A stretch of DNA of 64,000 nt from CAYXUG01 sp964468655. Its GTDB lineage: Bacteria; Fidelibacterota; Marinisomatia; Marinisomatales; CAYXUG01. Under the pieces are notes generated by a model. That model did no database searches. It was not told where the DNA came from and worked only from the letters and a program-made list of their open reading frames with translations. Both the position numbers and the translations under genes were made by a program. Positions 1 to 12,262 of this stretch are shown here, one piece after another. Location of the stretch: assembly GCA_964468655.1 (NCBI GenBank), contig CAYXUG010000001.1:28065-92064 (forward strand). Direction: 5' to 3'. Within the stretch, counting starts at the first letter, position 1; each line of letters opens with the position of its first letter.

Positions 1-1
1 C

Positions 2-922
2 TTTCACTCTGAAACACTTGTAACCAACCCAACTGCTCAAATAAACGAGGATGAATTAAATGTTGTGAGGCATCAGGGCTCAGAGTGGGGAGAGGATTCA
101 CCTTATTATGCAGATTACGTTTCAACAGAAATAGAGGACCATTCGCTAAGTGTTACCGCTACAGACACGATAGGAAATACAGGATCAACCATTTATAACT
201 TTTTCGTTCAGCCCGTTTCGGGTAGAATGGCGTCAACATTTTCTTCGTTTGAAGATCATTTTGTCATTAATATCAGCGAAAATACATTCATAAACGATGA
301 CCAGATACTTCTACTTCCCAACGATTTCATGACAATTCTCAGATATGGACTGGAAGAAGAATTGTCAGATAATCTCATAGGGAATGTTTTAACAATTAGA
401 TCACAACAGACACATTATGGGGATAAAATGGCTGTAGGTATGCATGATGAAAATATGGATGAGCTGCTGGTACAGTTCCCCGGATTCTACCGATTGGAAT
501 ATGGGCGCTGGGAATACTTGGAAACCTATTACTCATTAACAGAACAAAAAATATGGTGTCTCACAGAAAAACCGGGAACCTACGTTTTAAGAAGTGAAGC
601 TGACAGGGCGCCCATTGAAATGCCCGATAAATTTGCTCTTAATCAGAATTATCCAAATCCATTTAATCCGGCCACAACCATTGTGTTTGACATTCCTCAG
701 AAAATGTTTGACAGGATTGAGATGGATACACGACTGGTTGTTTATGACCTGTTAGGAAGAGAAATAAGAACTCTTGTTGATAGTAAAATGTTATCAGGAA
801 GACATAAGATTATCTGGAATGGAAAAAATAATCATGGATTAAATGTGGCAAGCGGTATTTATTTTTACAGGTTAAATACACATGAATTTATGCAAACAAA
901 TAAAATGATTTTACTGCGATAA
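2..922 (+). CDS. C-terminal part of a secreted T9SS cargo protein (5' end outside window)
   Basis: The reading frame is open from base 2, so the GTG at 65 is an internal valine codon and the true start lies upstream of the window. What remains is a beta-rich region with no family I recognise, followed by a type-A T9SS sorting domain over about the last 85 residues: NQNYPNPFNPATT, then VVYDLLGREIRTLVD, SGRHKIIWNG, and the basic end KMILLR. By family knowledge this tail takes a Sec-exported protein through the outer membrane and is cleaved or anchored at the surface. The next gene starts 4 bases after the stop, so the two are probably co-transcribed. The function of the missing N-terminal part cannot be told from here. 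Confidence 0.75.
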   Translation, partial: FHSETLVTNPTAQINEDELNVVRHQGSEWGEDSPYYADYVSTEIEDHSLSVTATDTIGNTGSTIYNFFVQPVSGRMASTFSSFEDHFVINISENTFINDDQILLLPNDFMTILRYGLEEELSDNLIGNVLTIRSQQTHYGDKMAVGMHDENMDELLVQFPGFYRLEYGRWEYLETYYSLTEQKIWCLTEKPGTYVLRSEADRAPIEMPDKFALNQNYPNPFNPATTIVFDIPQKMFDRIEMDTRLVVYDLLGREIRTLVDSKMLSGRHKIIWNGKNNHGLNVASGIYFYRLNTHEFMQTNKMILLR

Positions 923-926
923 GATA

Positions 927-1670
927 ATGAAAAACAAATATACAAAAATATATTTTGGTGTATTAATTATTATTTTACTTTTTTATACTGGATGTACAGA
1001 CCCCTTAAGTGGGAATCCCGAACACTTGGCTAAAATTGAAGAGGGTTGGGATAAGTTTGAAGCACACTTTTATACTGAAGCGCTGGAATCATTTATAGAC
1101 GCAAGAGACGGTCTTGAGGTTGATTATTTTACCGATTCTCTATTTTTAGCTTATTCAGGATTGAGTGAAGCATACCTTGGAATGGGCTGGTGTTATCTTA
1201 GATTAAATGAAGCACAAGAGTCCATGGAAAGCTTCATGGCGAGCGAAACGTTGGGTGTGTACGGTTTTGGTACGAGTATAGGTTTGATGGGTGCTTACTA
1301 TAAATTGGGACAGCCGGATGATGATGGGAATATGGATGAATCCATGATTGACAATGCCATTGAGACCGGTGACTGGATTTTAAGTACTCTATCAACTACG
1401 GGGATGGACACTAACCTGTTTATTCACGATCCCAATATAGATTCAGATGATGTTCGCATTCTTATTGCGAGGAGTTATTTTTTCAAAGGAGATGAAGACA
1501 GCGTTTTAGAATGGATTATCATAATTGATTCAGAAACAGACTACGGTTATTTAAATAAAGATGACCCTGACACTTGGCATCTACCCGGATCAAGCCAACT
1601 TTACAACTCTTTTGGAGAAGTTTTATTAGCTATTCTCGAAATATTGGATATAGGCGGAGGTTTGATTTAA
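927..1670 (+). CDS. TPR-like lipoprotein
   Basis: 247 residues. A hydrophobic segment at residues 8-21 ends in the lipobox-like YTGC, so Cys23 is probably lipidated and the mature protein is held on a membrane facing the periplasm. The rest is alpha-helical with tetratricopeptide-like stretches (for example the region around GLSEAYLGMGWCYLRLNEAQESMES and a later ILIARSYFFKGDEDS), a fold used for protein-protein contacts. It lies 4 bases after the upstream cargo gene and 31 bases before the giant FN3 gene, so it is likely part of that transcription unit and may scaffold its products. No specific family name can be given. Confidence 0.7.
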   Translation: MKNKYTKIYFGVLIIILLFYTGCTDPLSGNPEHLAKIEEGWDKFEAHFYTEALESFIDARDGLEVDYFTDSLFLAYSGLSEAYLGMGWCYLRLNEAQESMESFMASETLGVYGFGTSIGLMGAYYKLGQPDDDGNMDESMIDNAIETGDWILSTLSTTGMDTNLFIHDPNIDSDDVRILIARSYFFKGDEDSVLEWIIIIDSETDYGYLNKDDPDTWHLPGSSQLYNSFGEVLLAILEILDIGGGLI

Positions 1671-1701
1671 GAAGAAGGGATGTTTCATCCTTTAAAATCC
1701 A

Positions 1702-4700
1702 ATGATGTATAATTTTTTTAAAAAACTTATCGGTTTAAATAAATTGACTGTCCTTTGCAGTCTTTTGTTTTTAATTACATCACCTTTAATAGCGCAGGAT
1801 GTGGATATCACTCTTTATCCGGCAGATAATTATGATTTAAACAACATTGCCCTTTTTATCAGCAGTGCTGAAGATTGGTTCAATACTTCACTTTTTTATG
1901 TACAAATTAACAATAATGAGAATTATCCAATACAATATCGTCTAATATACAGGATGTCAATTGTCAATTCACCCGTTGTGAATGGTGAGGTGATAAGAGG
2001 ATACACAAAAGTAGGTGTTGAAGCTGAGGGGTCTTTAGGAGAAGGTGCTTTAAGTGCGAATGGTTCAGCTGAAATTTATAACAATGATAATTTTAGATTG
2101 GCAGATCTGGAAATTGAATCTGAATTTAATGCAGTTGTTTCTTCAGCTGGTAGATTACCGGCAGGTGATTACACTATTACTGTAGAAATTCAAGCAGATG
2201 AATTAGGTAATGGAGAAGAATTATATTTTGTTGATCCTGAAGATGAAAACTATGTAAAAGATTCGGAGACAATAGAACGCTCAATTACGGTACCAACTGA
2301 TTTTCAGTTGAACCTCCCGGCTTATGAAAGCATTGTGAATCAGTCCAATCCGACATTTTCATGGCAGTCCTGGGATGTGGCTCAATATATAGTTGTGAAT
2401 TACACCGTTACAATATGTCTAAGGGAGGAAGACCAGAGTGATGAAGAAGCCATGGAAAATCTTGCATGGTGGGAAGAAAGTTTTGAACATATCAGTATTG
2501 GATCTGTTGAAAATGTAACCTGGCAGTATCCTCCGGAAGCCGACCCTTTTGTCCCGGGTGGAAGAGAGTTTGTTTGGCAGATTTCAACTTATGATGTTGA
2601 AGGGTTGTATGGATATGATGAAGTTGATCCATTCGTCAGTGAAATCTGGTATTTCAAGTTTGGAGAACCGGCTCAACTGCAAACACCAGCAGATAATACC
2701 ACAGATGTTGGTACCGTAAGGCCTACATTTACATGGAGCAGTGTTGTGGGGGCTACTGGTTATGAAATTGCTTTTGGCGATCAGGAAGATCCCATTGTCG
2801 AGTTGCCATTTTGGACTGGAGTAGTTTCAAGTCCATCGTATACCTATGAGCTGGATGCAAACCCATTAGTACCTTTGCCAAACTACAGATATTATTGGAA
2901 GGTTAGACCCAACCCCCTCGAAGCAATCCCGGGAAATTGGTCGGAAGATATTTTCAGCTTCTCCATTAGACAAATTATTCCAACAACCCCCAATGGAAGT
3001 GAAGAATCCACAATTCTGCCAACATTTATGTGGGAAGGTCCTGCTGATTTGGGTGGGTACCAATTTAGAATATCGGAAAGTGAAGATGATTTGGTAGAAG
3101 ATCCATTTTATACTGCAGATGTTACTTTGTCCAATTATTCCTATCCTACCGATGCACCTGCATTAACACCTGGTAAACCATATAATTGGAAAGTCCTGGC
3201 ATTGGATCAAAGCGGCAATCAGTTAGGTGAAGTTGAAGAATATCTTGAGGTTGGCAATTTTAGTATACAGCCAATTGGTCTGACATCTCCTACAGATGGA
3301 GCGCAGATATCGAGCGTAACACCTATGTTTTCCTGGGATTCTCCATTAGGTGTTCCTTATTTTGAATATCAACTTAGTACGAGTGGTGATCCAACCGTTG
3401 AGGATCCTGATTATATTGTAACTGTTAATACAGCAAATTATACATTGCAAGCTTCTGAATATTCATTGATCCCGGGTGAAACATATTTTTGGAAGATTAT
3501 TGCCTTGGATGGCGATGAAGCTATTATTGGAATTGTGGAAGACTACCCAGAAGTTTTTTCATTTACACTGGAATCTCTCGAACTATCCAGCCCATCAGAT
3601 AATGCAGTGGAATCTACATGCACTCCGGCATTTAGCTGGTCAGCACTGCCCGGGCTTGATAAATTTGAATTGAGAATCAGCAATGAAGATGACCCTGGAA
3701 TAGAATCACCCTTCTTTTCTTATGAAATCACTGGATCTCAAAGTTTCACCTATCCTTCGGATGCTGATTTTCAACTTTGCTGTGAGACAGGAGGTCCCTA
3801 TTTCTGGACGGTGGTCCCCCTTGATGATAATGGTAATATTATAGGTGAACTTGAAAATTATGAAAAACGAAATTTTTCAATAAGTCCCATCACTCTTTCA
3901 TCACCGGATAATGATGAGGTTCTTAATTCATTAACACCAACATTTATGTGGGAAACCCCTCTGAATTTACCCGGCTCTGTCATTCATTTTTCTGATCATG
4001 AGGATCCTTCTTTAGAATCACCCCTTGTATCCGTGAATGTTACAGGGAATAATTTTACACCCATTGAAAATGAAGCCGGTTTTGGTCCGGGATTGACATT
4101 CTATTGGACAGCTGTAGCTGCTGATAATTCGGGATCAGCTTGTGGAATTATACCGGAAATCAGATCTTTTAGTTTTCCTCAATTAGCAACAATCAGCCCA
4201 TCAAATGGAGATGTTTTGGAAAATGCCTGCCCCCAGTTCAGTTGGGAGGGGTTGCAGGGTGTTAGCAGCTACGCACTGACAATAACTGACAGTGATGGAA
4301 ATGTTGTCTTTTCAGAAAATGTAACAAGTTCACCTTATCCATTGCCCCTATCATTGGGCCCGGGCGAAAATTACAGATGGTTTGTACAGGCATTAAATGA
4401 CGATGACTCAGAAATCGGATTACCTACGCCGGAAGTAATATTTTCCGTTAATCCTGTTGAATTGGTTTCACCCTCTAACGGGGAACAGGTAACTTCACTC
4501 CTGCCGGTTTTTCAATGGAACAGCCCAACTTGTGTGGGTCAGTTTAAAATTCAAGTTGTAAGAGTTGATGATGAGCAAACCATTTTAGAAAAGGACGATA
4601 TACAAGGAATTTCATTTAGTTATCCTGTAGATGCTGAGCCATTGGAATATGAGAAAGAATACTTTTGGAATATTCAAGCAGTATCAGATGATGGTCCCGT

Positions 4701-7700
4701 TGGTGGTGTGTCTGGGAATGGTTCTTTTTTCACTCCCCCACAACCGGAGATTGCACCTCCTGTAATTACGGGGATAACATTTCAAGGCGAAACAGCCCTC
4801 CCATCTGTCACTGTAGTGCTAGAGTCCGGAACCGATCATTTTAGTTGTGCATTTTCCTGGGATGCAGAAATGGGAGATATTTTTCATGAAGAAGAAGAAT
4901 TTAATTTACCCACCTATAATTATCCTGATGATGGGAATGAAATTCCATGGGCAACATCATTCTTTGTTCAAATAGCAGCATTTGATGCTGATGATCAACC
5001 TTACGGTAATCCCACACACTTATCAGATATATTTTCAGCAGTGTCACCTGATGATCCGATTCAACCACCACCAACCCTGTCAGTATCAATTGCAGATTAT
5101 GCACCCATTATGCCGGGATTTTCATGGACAAATGTTGTTGCTGCCACAAGCTACCGGTTAATTGTCAGTGGAGATGAGGAAATAGATGATGATGGTTATT
5201 TAAGTAGTGGATTTTTTGATACCAATATTTCTGGCACCGAATTTCAATGGACACAGGATGACCAAACTCTGGATTATGAAACACCCTATTTTGCACAGGT
5301 AACCGGGTATATAGAAGAAGAAGCGAATTCAGAGCCAAGCACAATAATTAGTTTCACGACAGGCCAACGGCTGGGAGCTGGTGAGCAGCCGGTTATCAGT
5401 GTAACTGCCGAGGGTCCTGACCCCAGAATTCCAACCATCTATTTAACAACATCTGTTACTGGCGCAGAAAATTATACCATTACTTTCAGCACAAATGAAG
5501 ATATGTCAGAAGCATGGGAATCTACCGCTATCGTAACTTTCCCATACACTTATCCGGGTGACCCTGCTTTGGTGTATACCACCACATATTATGTCGGAGT
5601 ACAAGCGTTTATAGAAAGTGAAATTCACGGTTTGCCTTCAGATATTGTTGCCTACACCATAGGCAGCGAACCGGGTGCGAATGAACAACCTGTTCTTTCG
5701 GTGTCACTATCTGAGCAGGATAAGAGGTTCCCTATTTTTGATTTAATGACAGGTGTTACAGCAGCAACAGGATATCAGATCAGTTTATCATCTTCCGAAG
5801 ATATGTCTGAGATATTTTGGATGTCAGATATCCTTTCGCAATTTCCTTATACCTATCCTGGTGATCCATTACTTCAATATAATACACCTTATTTTGTTCA
5901 AGCGCAGGGGTATAAGGATGAAAACCCCCACGGATTGCAGGGCGCAATTATTTCATTTACAACAGGACCAGAACCGGGAGCCGATGAACAAGCAGAAATT
6001 ACCATTTCTTTTGGAGCGGAACCGCTACGGCCCATCTTTACCCTTGTTTCAACTGTAACAGGTGCTGAGGGTTATCAATTATCTATTGGAACTGAAAGTG
6101 ACATGTCTGACCCCATGTGGACTTCAGATGTTGTTACAAGTTTTCCATATTCCTATCCAAGCGGAGAACAAGCACTCGAGTACGGGAATGTTTATTATGC
6201 TAGAGCAACTGCCATAAAAAATGATTTACCCCATGGTATGCCCAGTAACGTAGTCCTGTTTCAAACACCATCAATTACGAAGCCAGTTCTGCTTGAAGCA
6301 CCGCTTTTTTCATGGATTTCAACCGATCCGCCATCGTCTTCATATGAAGTTAGTGTTAGTTTAATGGAAGATATGTCTTCTATTGTTTGGCAGCAAACGG
6401 CTCAAGGTACCAATGTATCACTCCCAGATGATGTATTGGATTGGGGAACAACCTACTACTGGCAAGTACAGGGAATTGATGGTGAAGGCAATCCATTTGG
6501 TGATCCAAGTAATACTGCATTTTTTGTGACAGCTACCGTAGATCCGCCTGAATTAACTAGTCCTGTGAATGAACAGGTAGCCACACTGACGCCCACTTTT
6601 ATGTGGGGATCAGTACCACAAGCCACGCAATATGAGATTTCTTTATCAGAAGATGAAAGTATGTCATCTGTACTCTGGAGTGAGATAACCAGCGCAACAA
6701 ATATTTCTTATCCTGTTGATGCTTTACGACTGCAGAGAGGACAGACTTACTTTTGGCGTGTACAGTCCCAGAATGGTGATGGAGACCCAATTGGTGACCC
6801 AAGTTTAGTTGCATCTGTAATTATGCCTCCACCGGTACAGCCGCCTGATTTAATCAGTCCCGGGAACAGCGAACAGATAACAACCCTGACCCCGGCATTT
6901 TCATGGTCAACTGTAACAGAAGCAACACAGTACGAAATATCTTTGTCAGAAGATGAAGGAATGTCATCCGTATTATGGAGCGAGGTTACGGGTGCAACGA
7001 ATGCTACCTATCCTGATGATGCACTGCATCTGCAGCGTGGTCAGGCATATTACTGGCAGGTGATACCTTTGGATGAAAATGGCGACCCCTTTGAAAATGC
7101 ATCCAGTAGCGTGTTCTCATTGCTTATGCCCCCGCCGGTACAGCCGCCNNNNNNNNNNNNNNNNNNNNNNNNNNNNNNNNNNNNNNNNNNNNNNNNNNNN
7201 NNNNNNNNNNNNNNNNNNNNNNNNNNNNNNNNNNNNNNNNNNNNNNNNAAAATGCATCCAGTAGCGTGTTCTCATTGCTTATGCCCCCGCCGGTACAGCC
7301 GCCGACACTTACAAGTCCTGCTAGTGGAGACATGGTATCTTCGCTAAACCCAACCTTCACTTGGGAAGGGATCACAGAAGCCGCGCAATATGAAATCAGA
7401 GTTGCTGAGGATGAAGAAATGGGTTCATTCATCTGGAGTACTGTCACCACCGAAATTAGTGTTTCTTACCCGCAGGATGCGTTAAATCTGAATTATGCAG
7501 CTGACTATTACTGGCAGGTAGTACCGTTGGATGCTGAAGGCAACATGTTTGATGATGTTACTAGTACTGTTTTCAGTTTTCAGACACCAACAATTCAACC
7601 ACCGAATCTCTTGTCTCCCGTGAATGTTGCTGTCACAAGCTTAACCCCTTCTTTCTCCTGGGAGGCGGTTGAAGGTGGATCTGCTTATGCGATAACTATT

Positions 7701-9377
7701 GGATCTTCTGAGGATTTGTCGGAAGTAATCCTGATGGTAAATGTACAGGCAGTTGAATTTACTTACCCCGGAGACCCGCCTTTGGAAAACGAAAAGACTT
7801 ATTTTTGGCGGGTTCAAGCACTTGATGCAGACGAAAATTCTTTTGGTGAAGCGAGCAGTATTGCATCCTTCAATACACCTTCTATTGGGGAAATTTCTCT
7901 CATAGCACCGGTTGATCAAACAGTGACAAATCTTACACCTTCATTTTCCTGGGGGACACTTGAACTAGCTGCAAATTACACAATTACCATTTTGCTGAAC
8001 GAGGAGGTAGTTTGGTCCCAGACAACTGAAACAGGTGAAGTAACCTATCCCGGGGAACCACCTTTTTCCTATGAAACGAATTATTCATGGAACGTCCAAC
8101 CATTGGATGGTGATGGGAATCCCATTGCCAACAAACCCCAGGCAACATTTACAACACCCCCATTGGTGCAGGCAATACCCACTTCTCCGGAGGGACAGAT
8201 TTCTATATTAACACCCACATTTATATGGGAAGAAGCGGAAGGTGCGTCAGGATATAAATTGGAGGTAAGCAGTTCGGAAGATTTTTCAGATTTATTGTGG
8301 GACCCAACACTGGGTGTAACAAGCACGACCCATCCCGGAGATCCACCGTTGGAATATGATGTCACCTATTACTGGCGTGTCATGGCAGTGGATGCTGACG
8401 GGAATCCCATGGGGGAATGGAGTGCAGTGGTCAGTTTTACAGCATTGCTGGCAGAAGTTGTGCAGGTGATTCCAACGTCCCCGGTGGGAGAGGTTTCTAC
8501 AACAACACCAAGCTTTTCATGGGAGGAAGTTGAAGGTGCATCCGGTTACAAGGTGGAATTGAGCAATGTAGAAGATTTATCTGAATTGCTTTGGAATCCC
8601 ACAGTGGGTGTAACAAGCACGACCCATCCCGGAGATCCACCGTTGGAATATGATGTCACCTATTACTGGCGTGTCATGGCAGTGGATGCTGACGGGAATC
8701 CCATAGGAGATTGGAGTGCTGTTGTCAGTTTTACCATTACAACAGCAAATATTGTAACACTCACTTCACCTGTGAATATTGAAGTATTTTCTCTTGCACC
8801 AACTTTCTCTTGGGAAGCAATTGAAGAAGCAGCGAAATATGGTATTATCATTGGTGGTGAGGAAGATTTTTCAACTATTCTCTGGTCCATCAATGAAATA
8901 CAAACCAACAATACGCAATATCCTACATCCGGTGTTACATCATTGGAATTCGGGAATACCTATTTCTGGCGTGTTTTTGCCATTGATGCGGACGGTAATC
9001 CATTGGGTGATTTAAGTGCTATCGCTTCCTTTACTATTTCAGCAGCGTTGATTCCTGAACTGACATCCCCGGTAAACACCCAGGTGGAAACATTAACACC
9101 TGTTTTTGGCTGGTCGGAAGTAAATGGAGCTGCATCTTATTTAATCATGGTAAGCAGTGCAGAAGATTTTTCTGAAATTACATATCAAGCCACTGTTGAA
9201 GGTACAGGCACGACCTATCCTGTATCAGGAGCAGCACCGCTGGATTATGAACAAACCTATTATTGGAGAGTACAGGCGCAAGATGCTGAAGGAAATACCT
9301 TGGGAGACTTCAGCGCTACAGCATTTTTTATTACACCGTCATCAGAAATCGAAATTACAATTGATTATGGACCTTAA
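1702..9377 (+). CDS. Giant secreted FN3-like repeat protein, one gene interrupted by an assembly gap
   Basis: Starts with a signal peptide (hydrophobic run ending LIAQ) and a unique N-terminal domain of about 180 residues, then at least 23 repeats of roughly 95-100 residues. The repeat pattern is L-SP-n---v--l-P-F-W, then a Y-i-- strand, a W in the middle, and YYW-V---d--Gn. This is an FN3-like beta-sandwich architecture typical of extended surface proteins. A run of 100 N (7149-7248) splits the frame, but the 55 bases before and after it are identical. Merging them gives a continuous frame of 2,507 codons. No T9SS tail is present at the C terminus, so the export route beyond the periplasm is unknown. 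The next gene starts 5 bases downstream and carries four copies of the same repeat. Likely roles are a stalk, adhesin or periplasm-spanning structure; none can be proved. Confidence 0.75.
7149..7248. other. Assembly gap (100 N) inside the FN3 repeat gene
   Basis: Exactly 100 N, a conventional placeholder size. The 55 bases at 7094-7148 are repeated exactly at 7249-7303. Such an exact overlap of contig ends is what a de Bruijn assembler leaves at a repeat boundary. The true content is either nothing (the contigs simply overlap) or a whole number of FN3 repeat units. Confidence 0.95.
8311..8704 (+). repeat. Recently duplicated FN3 repeat segment
   Basis: The 100 bases at 8311-8410 recur without a mismatch at 8605-8704, 294 bases (98 codons) later, while the sequence between them has diverged. 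This is one FN3-like unit partly homogenised with its neighbour, by duplication or gene conversion. Confidence 0.9.
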
Positions 9378-9382
9378 TTATA

Positions 9383-12262
9383 ATGAATAGAACAATAACC
9401 ATAATTGCATTGCTGCTGGCGTTTATTTTACCTCTTTCGGCTCAAAAGTTGAATGTAGCTGTCATTCAATTTGAATCTGAAAAGATTTCTAAGTCTCGTG
9501 TTAGAAGTCTCACAGATAGATTAAGAACAGAACTTGAGGATGCGGGCATTTATAATGTAATGGATAAAAAATCCATGGAAGATATTCTTGATGAGGGAGA
9601 TTTTGAGTACGATGATTGTATATCAACCGATTGTGCTATTGAAGTGGGTATAATAGTTGGGTCTGATAGAATCATCACCGGCAGTATGAGCAGAGCTGAT
9701 AAATCGTATACAATAAGTGCATCTATAATTGACATCGAATCAGGCAAGATTATAAATCAGCATTCTATTGATTGTTCCTGCCCGCTTCAAACTTTCCGGA
9801 CAGAAACCATATTGCAAATGGCAGCTGCTTTATCTGTAATAAATGAACCAGAACCGATACCGCAGGAAGTGCAGATTGAATTAACCACCCCCGAAAATGG
9901 TGAGCAGGTTACCACTTTATTACCAGCATTTTCATGGTTAGCAGTAACGGGGGCCATTCAATATGAAATTTCTCTTTCTGAAAATGAAGGTATGTCAACT
10001 GCAATGCTTACAACAATTATGATATGGAATGAGATAACCAATGAGACGAATATTGCATATTCGGATGATGCATTACCTCTTCAGCGGGGGAAGACATATT
10101 ATTGGCAGGTGATTCCTTTGGATGAAAATGGTGACCCACTGGTAAATATGGGTAGCGCGGTCTTTTCAGTCCTTATGCCCCCACCGATACAGCCGCCTGA
10201 TTTGATCAGTCCCGGGAATGGTGAACAAGTCACTACCTTAACACTGGAATTTTCCTGGTCATCAGTAAAAGCAGTAACTCAGTATGAGTTTTCTATTTAT
10301 AAGGATGAAGAATTATTTTCAGTATTGTGGAGTGAGGCAACTAACAATTTGAGATTGGTTTATCCGAGCGATGCACCTCAATTGAAACAGGGAAATTCAT
10401 ATTATTGGCAAGTGAAACCATTGGATGAAAATGGTGAGCCTTTTGAAAATGCGGCAAGTGCTGTATTCTCATTTTTCATTCCTTTACCAATACAGCCGGC
10501 CGAAATAATCAGTCCGGAGAATGGTGAACAGGTAACCACTTTAAAGCCGGCATTTTCGTGGTTACCTGTTACGGAAGCGACACAGTATGAGATTTTTCTA
10601 TCTGAGGAAAAAAGTATGTCACCCGTTTTATGGAGTGCGATAACCGGTACAACTAATATTATTTATCAGGCCGAAAAATTGCCTCTAAAGGGAGGACAGA
10701 CGTACTACTGGCAGGTACAATCGCAGGATGGTGATGGAAATTCAATTGGTGAACCGAGTACAGTTGTATCATTTCTCATACCTTTGCCAGTGCAGCCGCC
10801 TGATTTAATCAGTCCGGGAAATGGGGAACAGGTAGCCACATTAACGCCTGAATTTTCATGGTCATCTGTAAAAGCGGCAGCCCGGTATGAGTTCTCTCTA
10901 TACGAGGATGAAGAGATGTCATCGGTGTTGTGGAGATTTGAAAAGGGAGAAACAAATCTTACCTATCCAGCCGATGCTGTGAGTCTGAAGCGCGGTCCGA
11001 ATTATTACTGGCAAGTTATTCCTTTGGATGCTGAAGGCAATAAATTTGCTGAAGGAGCAAGTATTGTTTCAACCTTTGGTATTAAAGAAATTCCTAAGTT
11101 AAAACAGAGAAAATTGAAAATTGAAAAACCATCTGAGAGGCCTGTTAGTGTCGTAAACAAAGTGATTGGAGATTTAGAAAAGGACAGAGTAGCAGATCCG
11201 GGGTGGAAAACAGCAGCCTGGGGAGATCAGCTTTACAATAAAGACAAGGTTAAAACAGGTGATGAGTCATTTGCGTCTCTTATGTTTCTTGATCGAACAC
11301 AAATGAAAATAAGAGAAAATACAGTATTCTCCATTGAAGCTGAACGTACAGGAAAAAAGTCATTAAGCACTCATCTCAAGGTGGATAAAGGGGATATGTG
11401 GATGAAGGTTCCTAAAACCGGCTCATCATTCAGAATTGAAACACCCACCTCTGTGGCATCCGTAAAGGGGACGGAGTTCAGTCTTCTGGTAGAAGAAGAT
11501 GGTACCACCCACTTAACAGTGATTGAGGGTACAGTTGAATTCATGAATGAGATGGGTAAAATCTTAGTAGAGGAAATGACAACCAGCATTGTCGCCTTGG
11601 ATGTACCTCCTTCGCCTCCCAAAAAAGTGGATAAGAAAACAATTAAGGAAATAAAAGAAAAAGTGGATGTGAAAGAAGAATTTAAATTGAAATTAAGTGA
11701 ATCAAAACCCGGGGCAAAGGAAGTAGGGACCGAATACAATTTTACTGTTGAATATCTGAATATTAAGTTCAATACCGCTATACAAACTTTTAAGGGAGAG
11801 GTGATAGCCAAAGGAAGTGAAGGTTTCCAGTTATCATCTGATGGCGGATCATCATGGCTGGATGAAGTTATTGTGACTCTCAATAAAGGTAAGGGTATTT
11901 TTAAAGGGAAGGGAACGACTCAAGGGAAAAAAACTATTTCTGTAACAGCGGCGAAAGTATCTCCCGCAAGATTGGAATTTGATATGAAACAGTCCAAGGA
12001 AACTGTTGCCAGAATTAATACAAAAGCTACAAAAGCGCTTGAGAAAATAGACCCGGACATTGTGTCAAAAATCGGGAACAAAAAAATGAAAGGTGGATCT
12101 GTTTCACGGGGAGCAGGTAATGTGGAAGATGTTCTCGAAAAAGTTGATTCAGGTGAGTATGAAATAATTGCTCAAGAAGTTATTGAAAATCCCGATGGTT
12201 CTGTTAGGGTTATAATGCGAGTAAAAAGGCAATCTAGCGGTAAAGGTGCAAAAGGCGGATGA
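9383..12262 (+). CDS. CsgG/LpoB-like + FN3 repeats + FecR domain protein
   Basis: 959 residues with a signal peptide (about 1-20). Residues about 22-140 resemble the CsgG/LpoB/TolB-N-like family: LNVAVIQFESEKIS, a DRLRTELEDAG helix, MDKKSMEDIL, and a conserved Cys pair in CISTDCAIEVG. Four FN3-like repeats follow (about 155-560), closely similar to those of the preceding giant gene. A FecR domain is at about 586-740, with WGDQLYNKDKVKTGDES, a RENTVFSIE strand, the GDMWMKVP element and FRIETPTSVASVKGTEF. A charged C-terminal region completes it. FecR domains are periplasmic sensor or carbohydrate-binding-like modules. It overlaps the next gene by 4 bases (ATGA). The combination suggests an envelope adaptor between the giant FN3 protein and the barrel encoded next; that role is inference. 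Confidence 0.7.
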   Translation: MNRTITIIALLLAFILPLSAQKLNVAVIQFESEKISKSRVRSLTDRLRTELEDAGIYNVMDKKSMEDILDEGDFEYDDCISTDCAIEVGIIVGSDRIITGSMSRADKSYTISASIIDIESGKIINQHSIDCSCPLQTFRTETILQMAAALSVINEPEPIPQEVQIELTTPENGEQVTTLLPAFSWLAVTGAIQYEISLSENEGMSTAMLTTIMIWNEITNETNIAYSDDALPLQRGKTYYWQVIPLDENGDPLVNMGSAVFSVLMPPPIQPPDLISPGNGEQVTTLTLEFSWSSVKAVTQYEFSIYKDEELFSVLWSEATNNLRLVYPSDAPQLKQGNSYYWQVKPLDENGEPFENAASAVFSFFIPLPIQPAEIISPENGEQVTTLKPAFSWLPVTEATQYEIFLSEEKSMSPVLWSAITGTTNIIYQAEKLPLKGGQTYYWQVQSQDGDGNSIGEPSTVVSFLIPLPVQPPDLISPGNGEQVATLTPEFSWSSVKAAARYEFSLYEDEEMSSVLWRFEKGETNLTYPADAVSLKRGPNYYWQVIPLDAEGNKFAEGASIVSTFGIKEIPKLKQRKLKIEKPSERPVSVVNKVIGDLEKDRVADPGWKTAAWGDQLYNKDKVKTGDESFASLMFLDRTQMKIRENTVFSIEAERTGKKSLSTHLKVDKGDMWMKVPKTGSSFRIETPTSVASVKGTEFSLLVEEDGTTHLTVIEGTVEFMNEMGKILVEEMTTSIVALDVPPSPPKKVDKKTIKEIKEKVDVKEEFKLKLSESKPGAKEVGTEYNFTVEYLNIKFNTAIQTFKGEVIAKGSEGFQLSSDGGSSWLDEVIVTLNKGKGIFKGKGTTQGKKTISVTAAKVSPARLEFDMKQSKETVARINTKATKALEKIDPDIVSKIGNKKMKGGSVSRGAGNVEDVLEKVDSGEYEIIAQEVIENPDGSVRVIMRVKRQSSGKGAKGG

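Noticed and set aside
5753..6058. 101-codon plus-strand frame inside the giant FN3 gene
   Set aside because: An out-of-frame shadow of the repeat region; the main frame has the conserved repeat pattern throughout.
11371..11883. 170-codon minus-strand open frame
   Set aside because: It lies wholly inside the FecR-protein gene on the opposite strand, with low-complexity Ser/Thr/Phe-rich translation and no family pattern; an antisense shadow.
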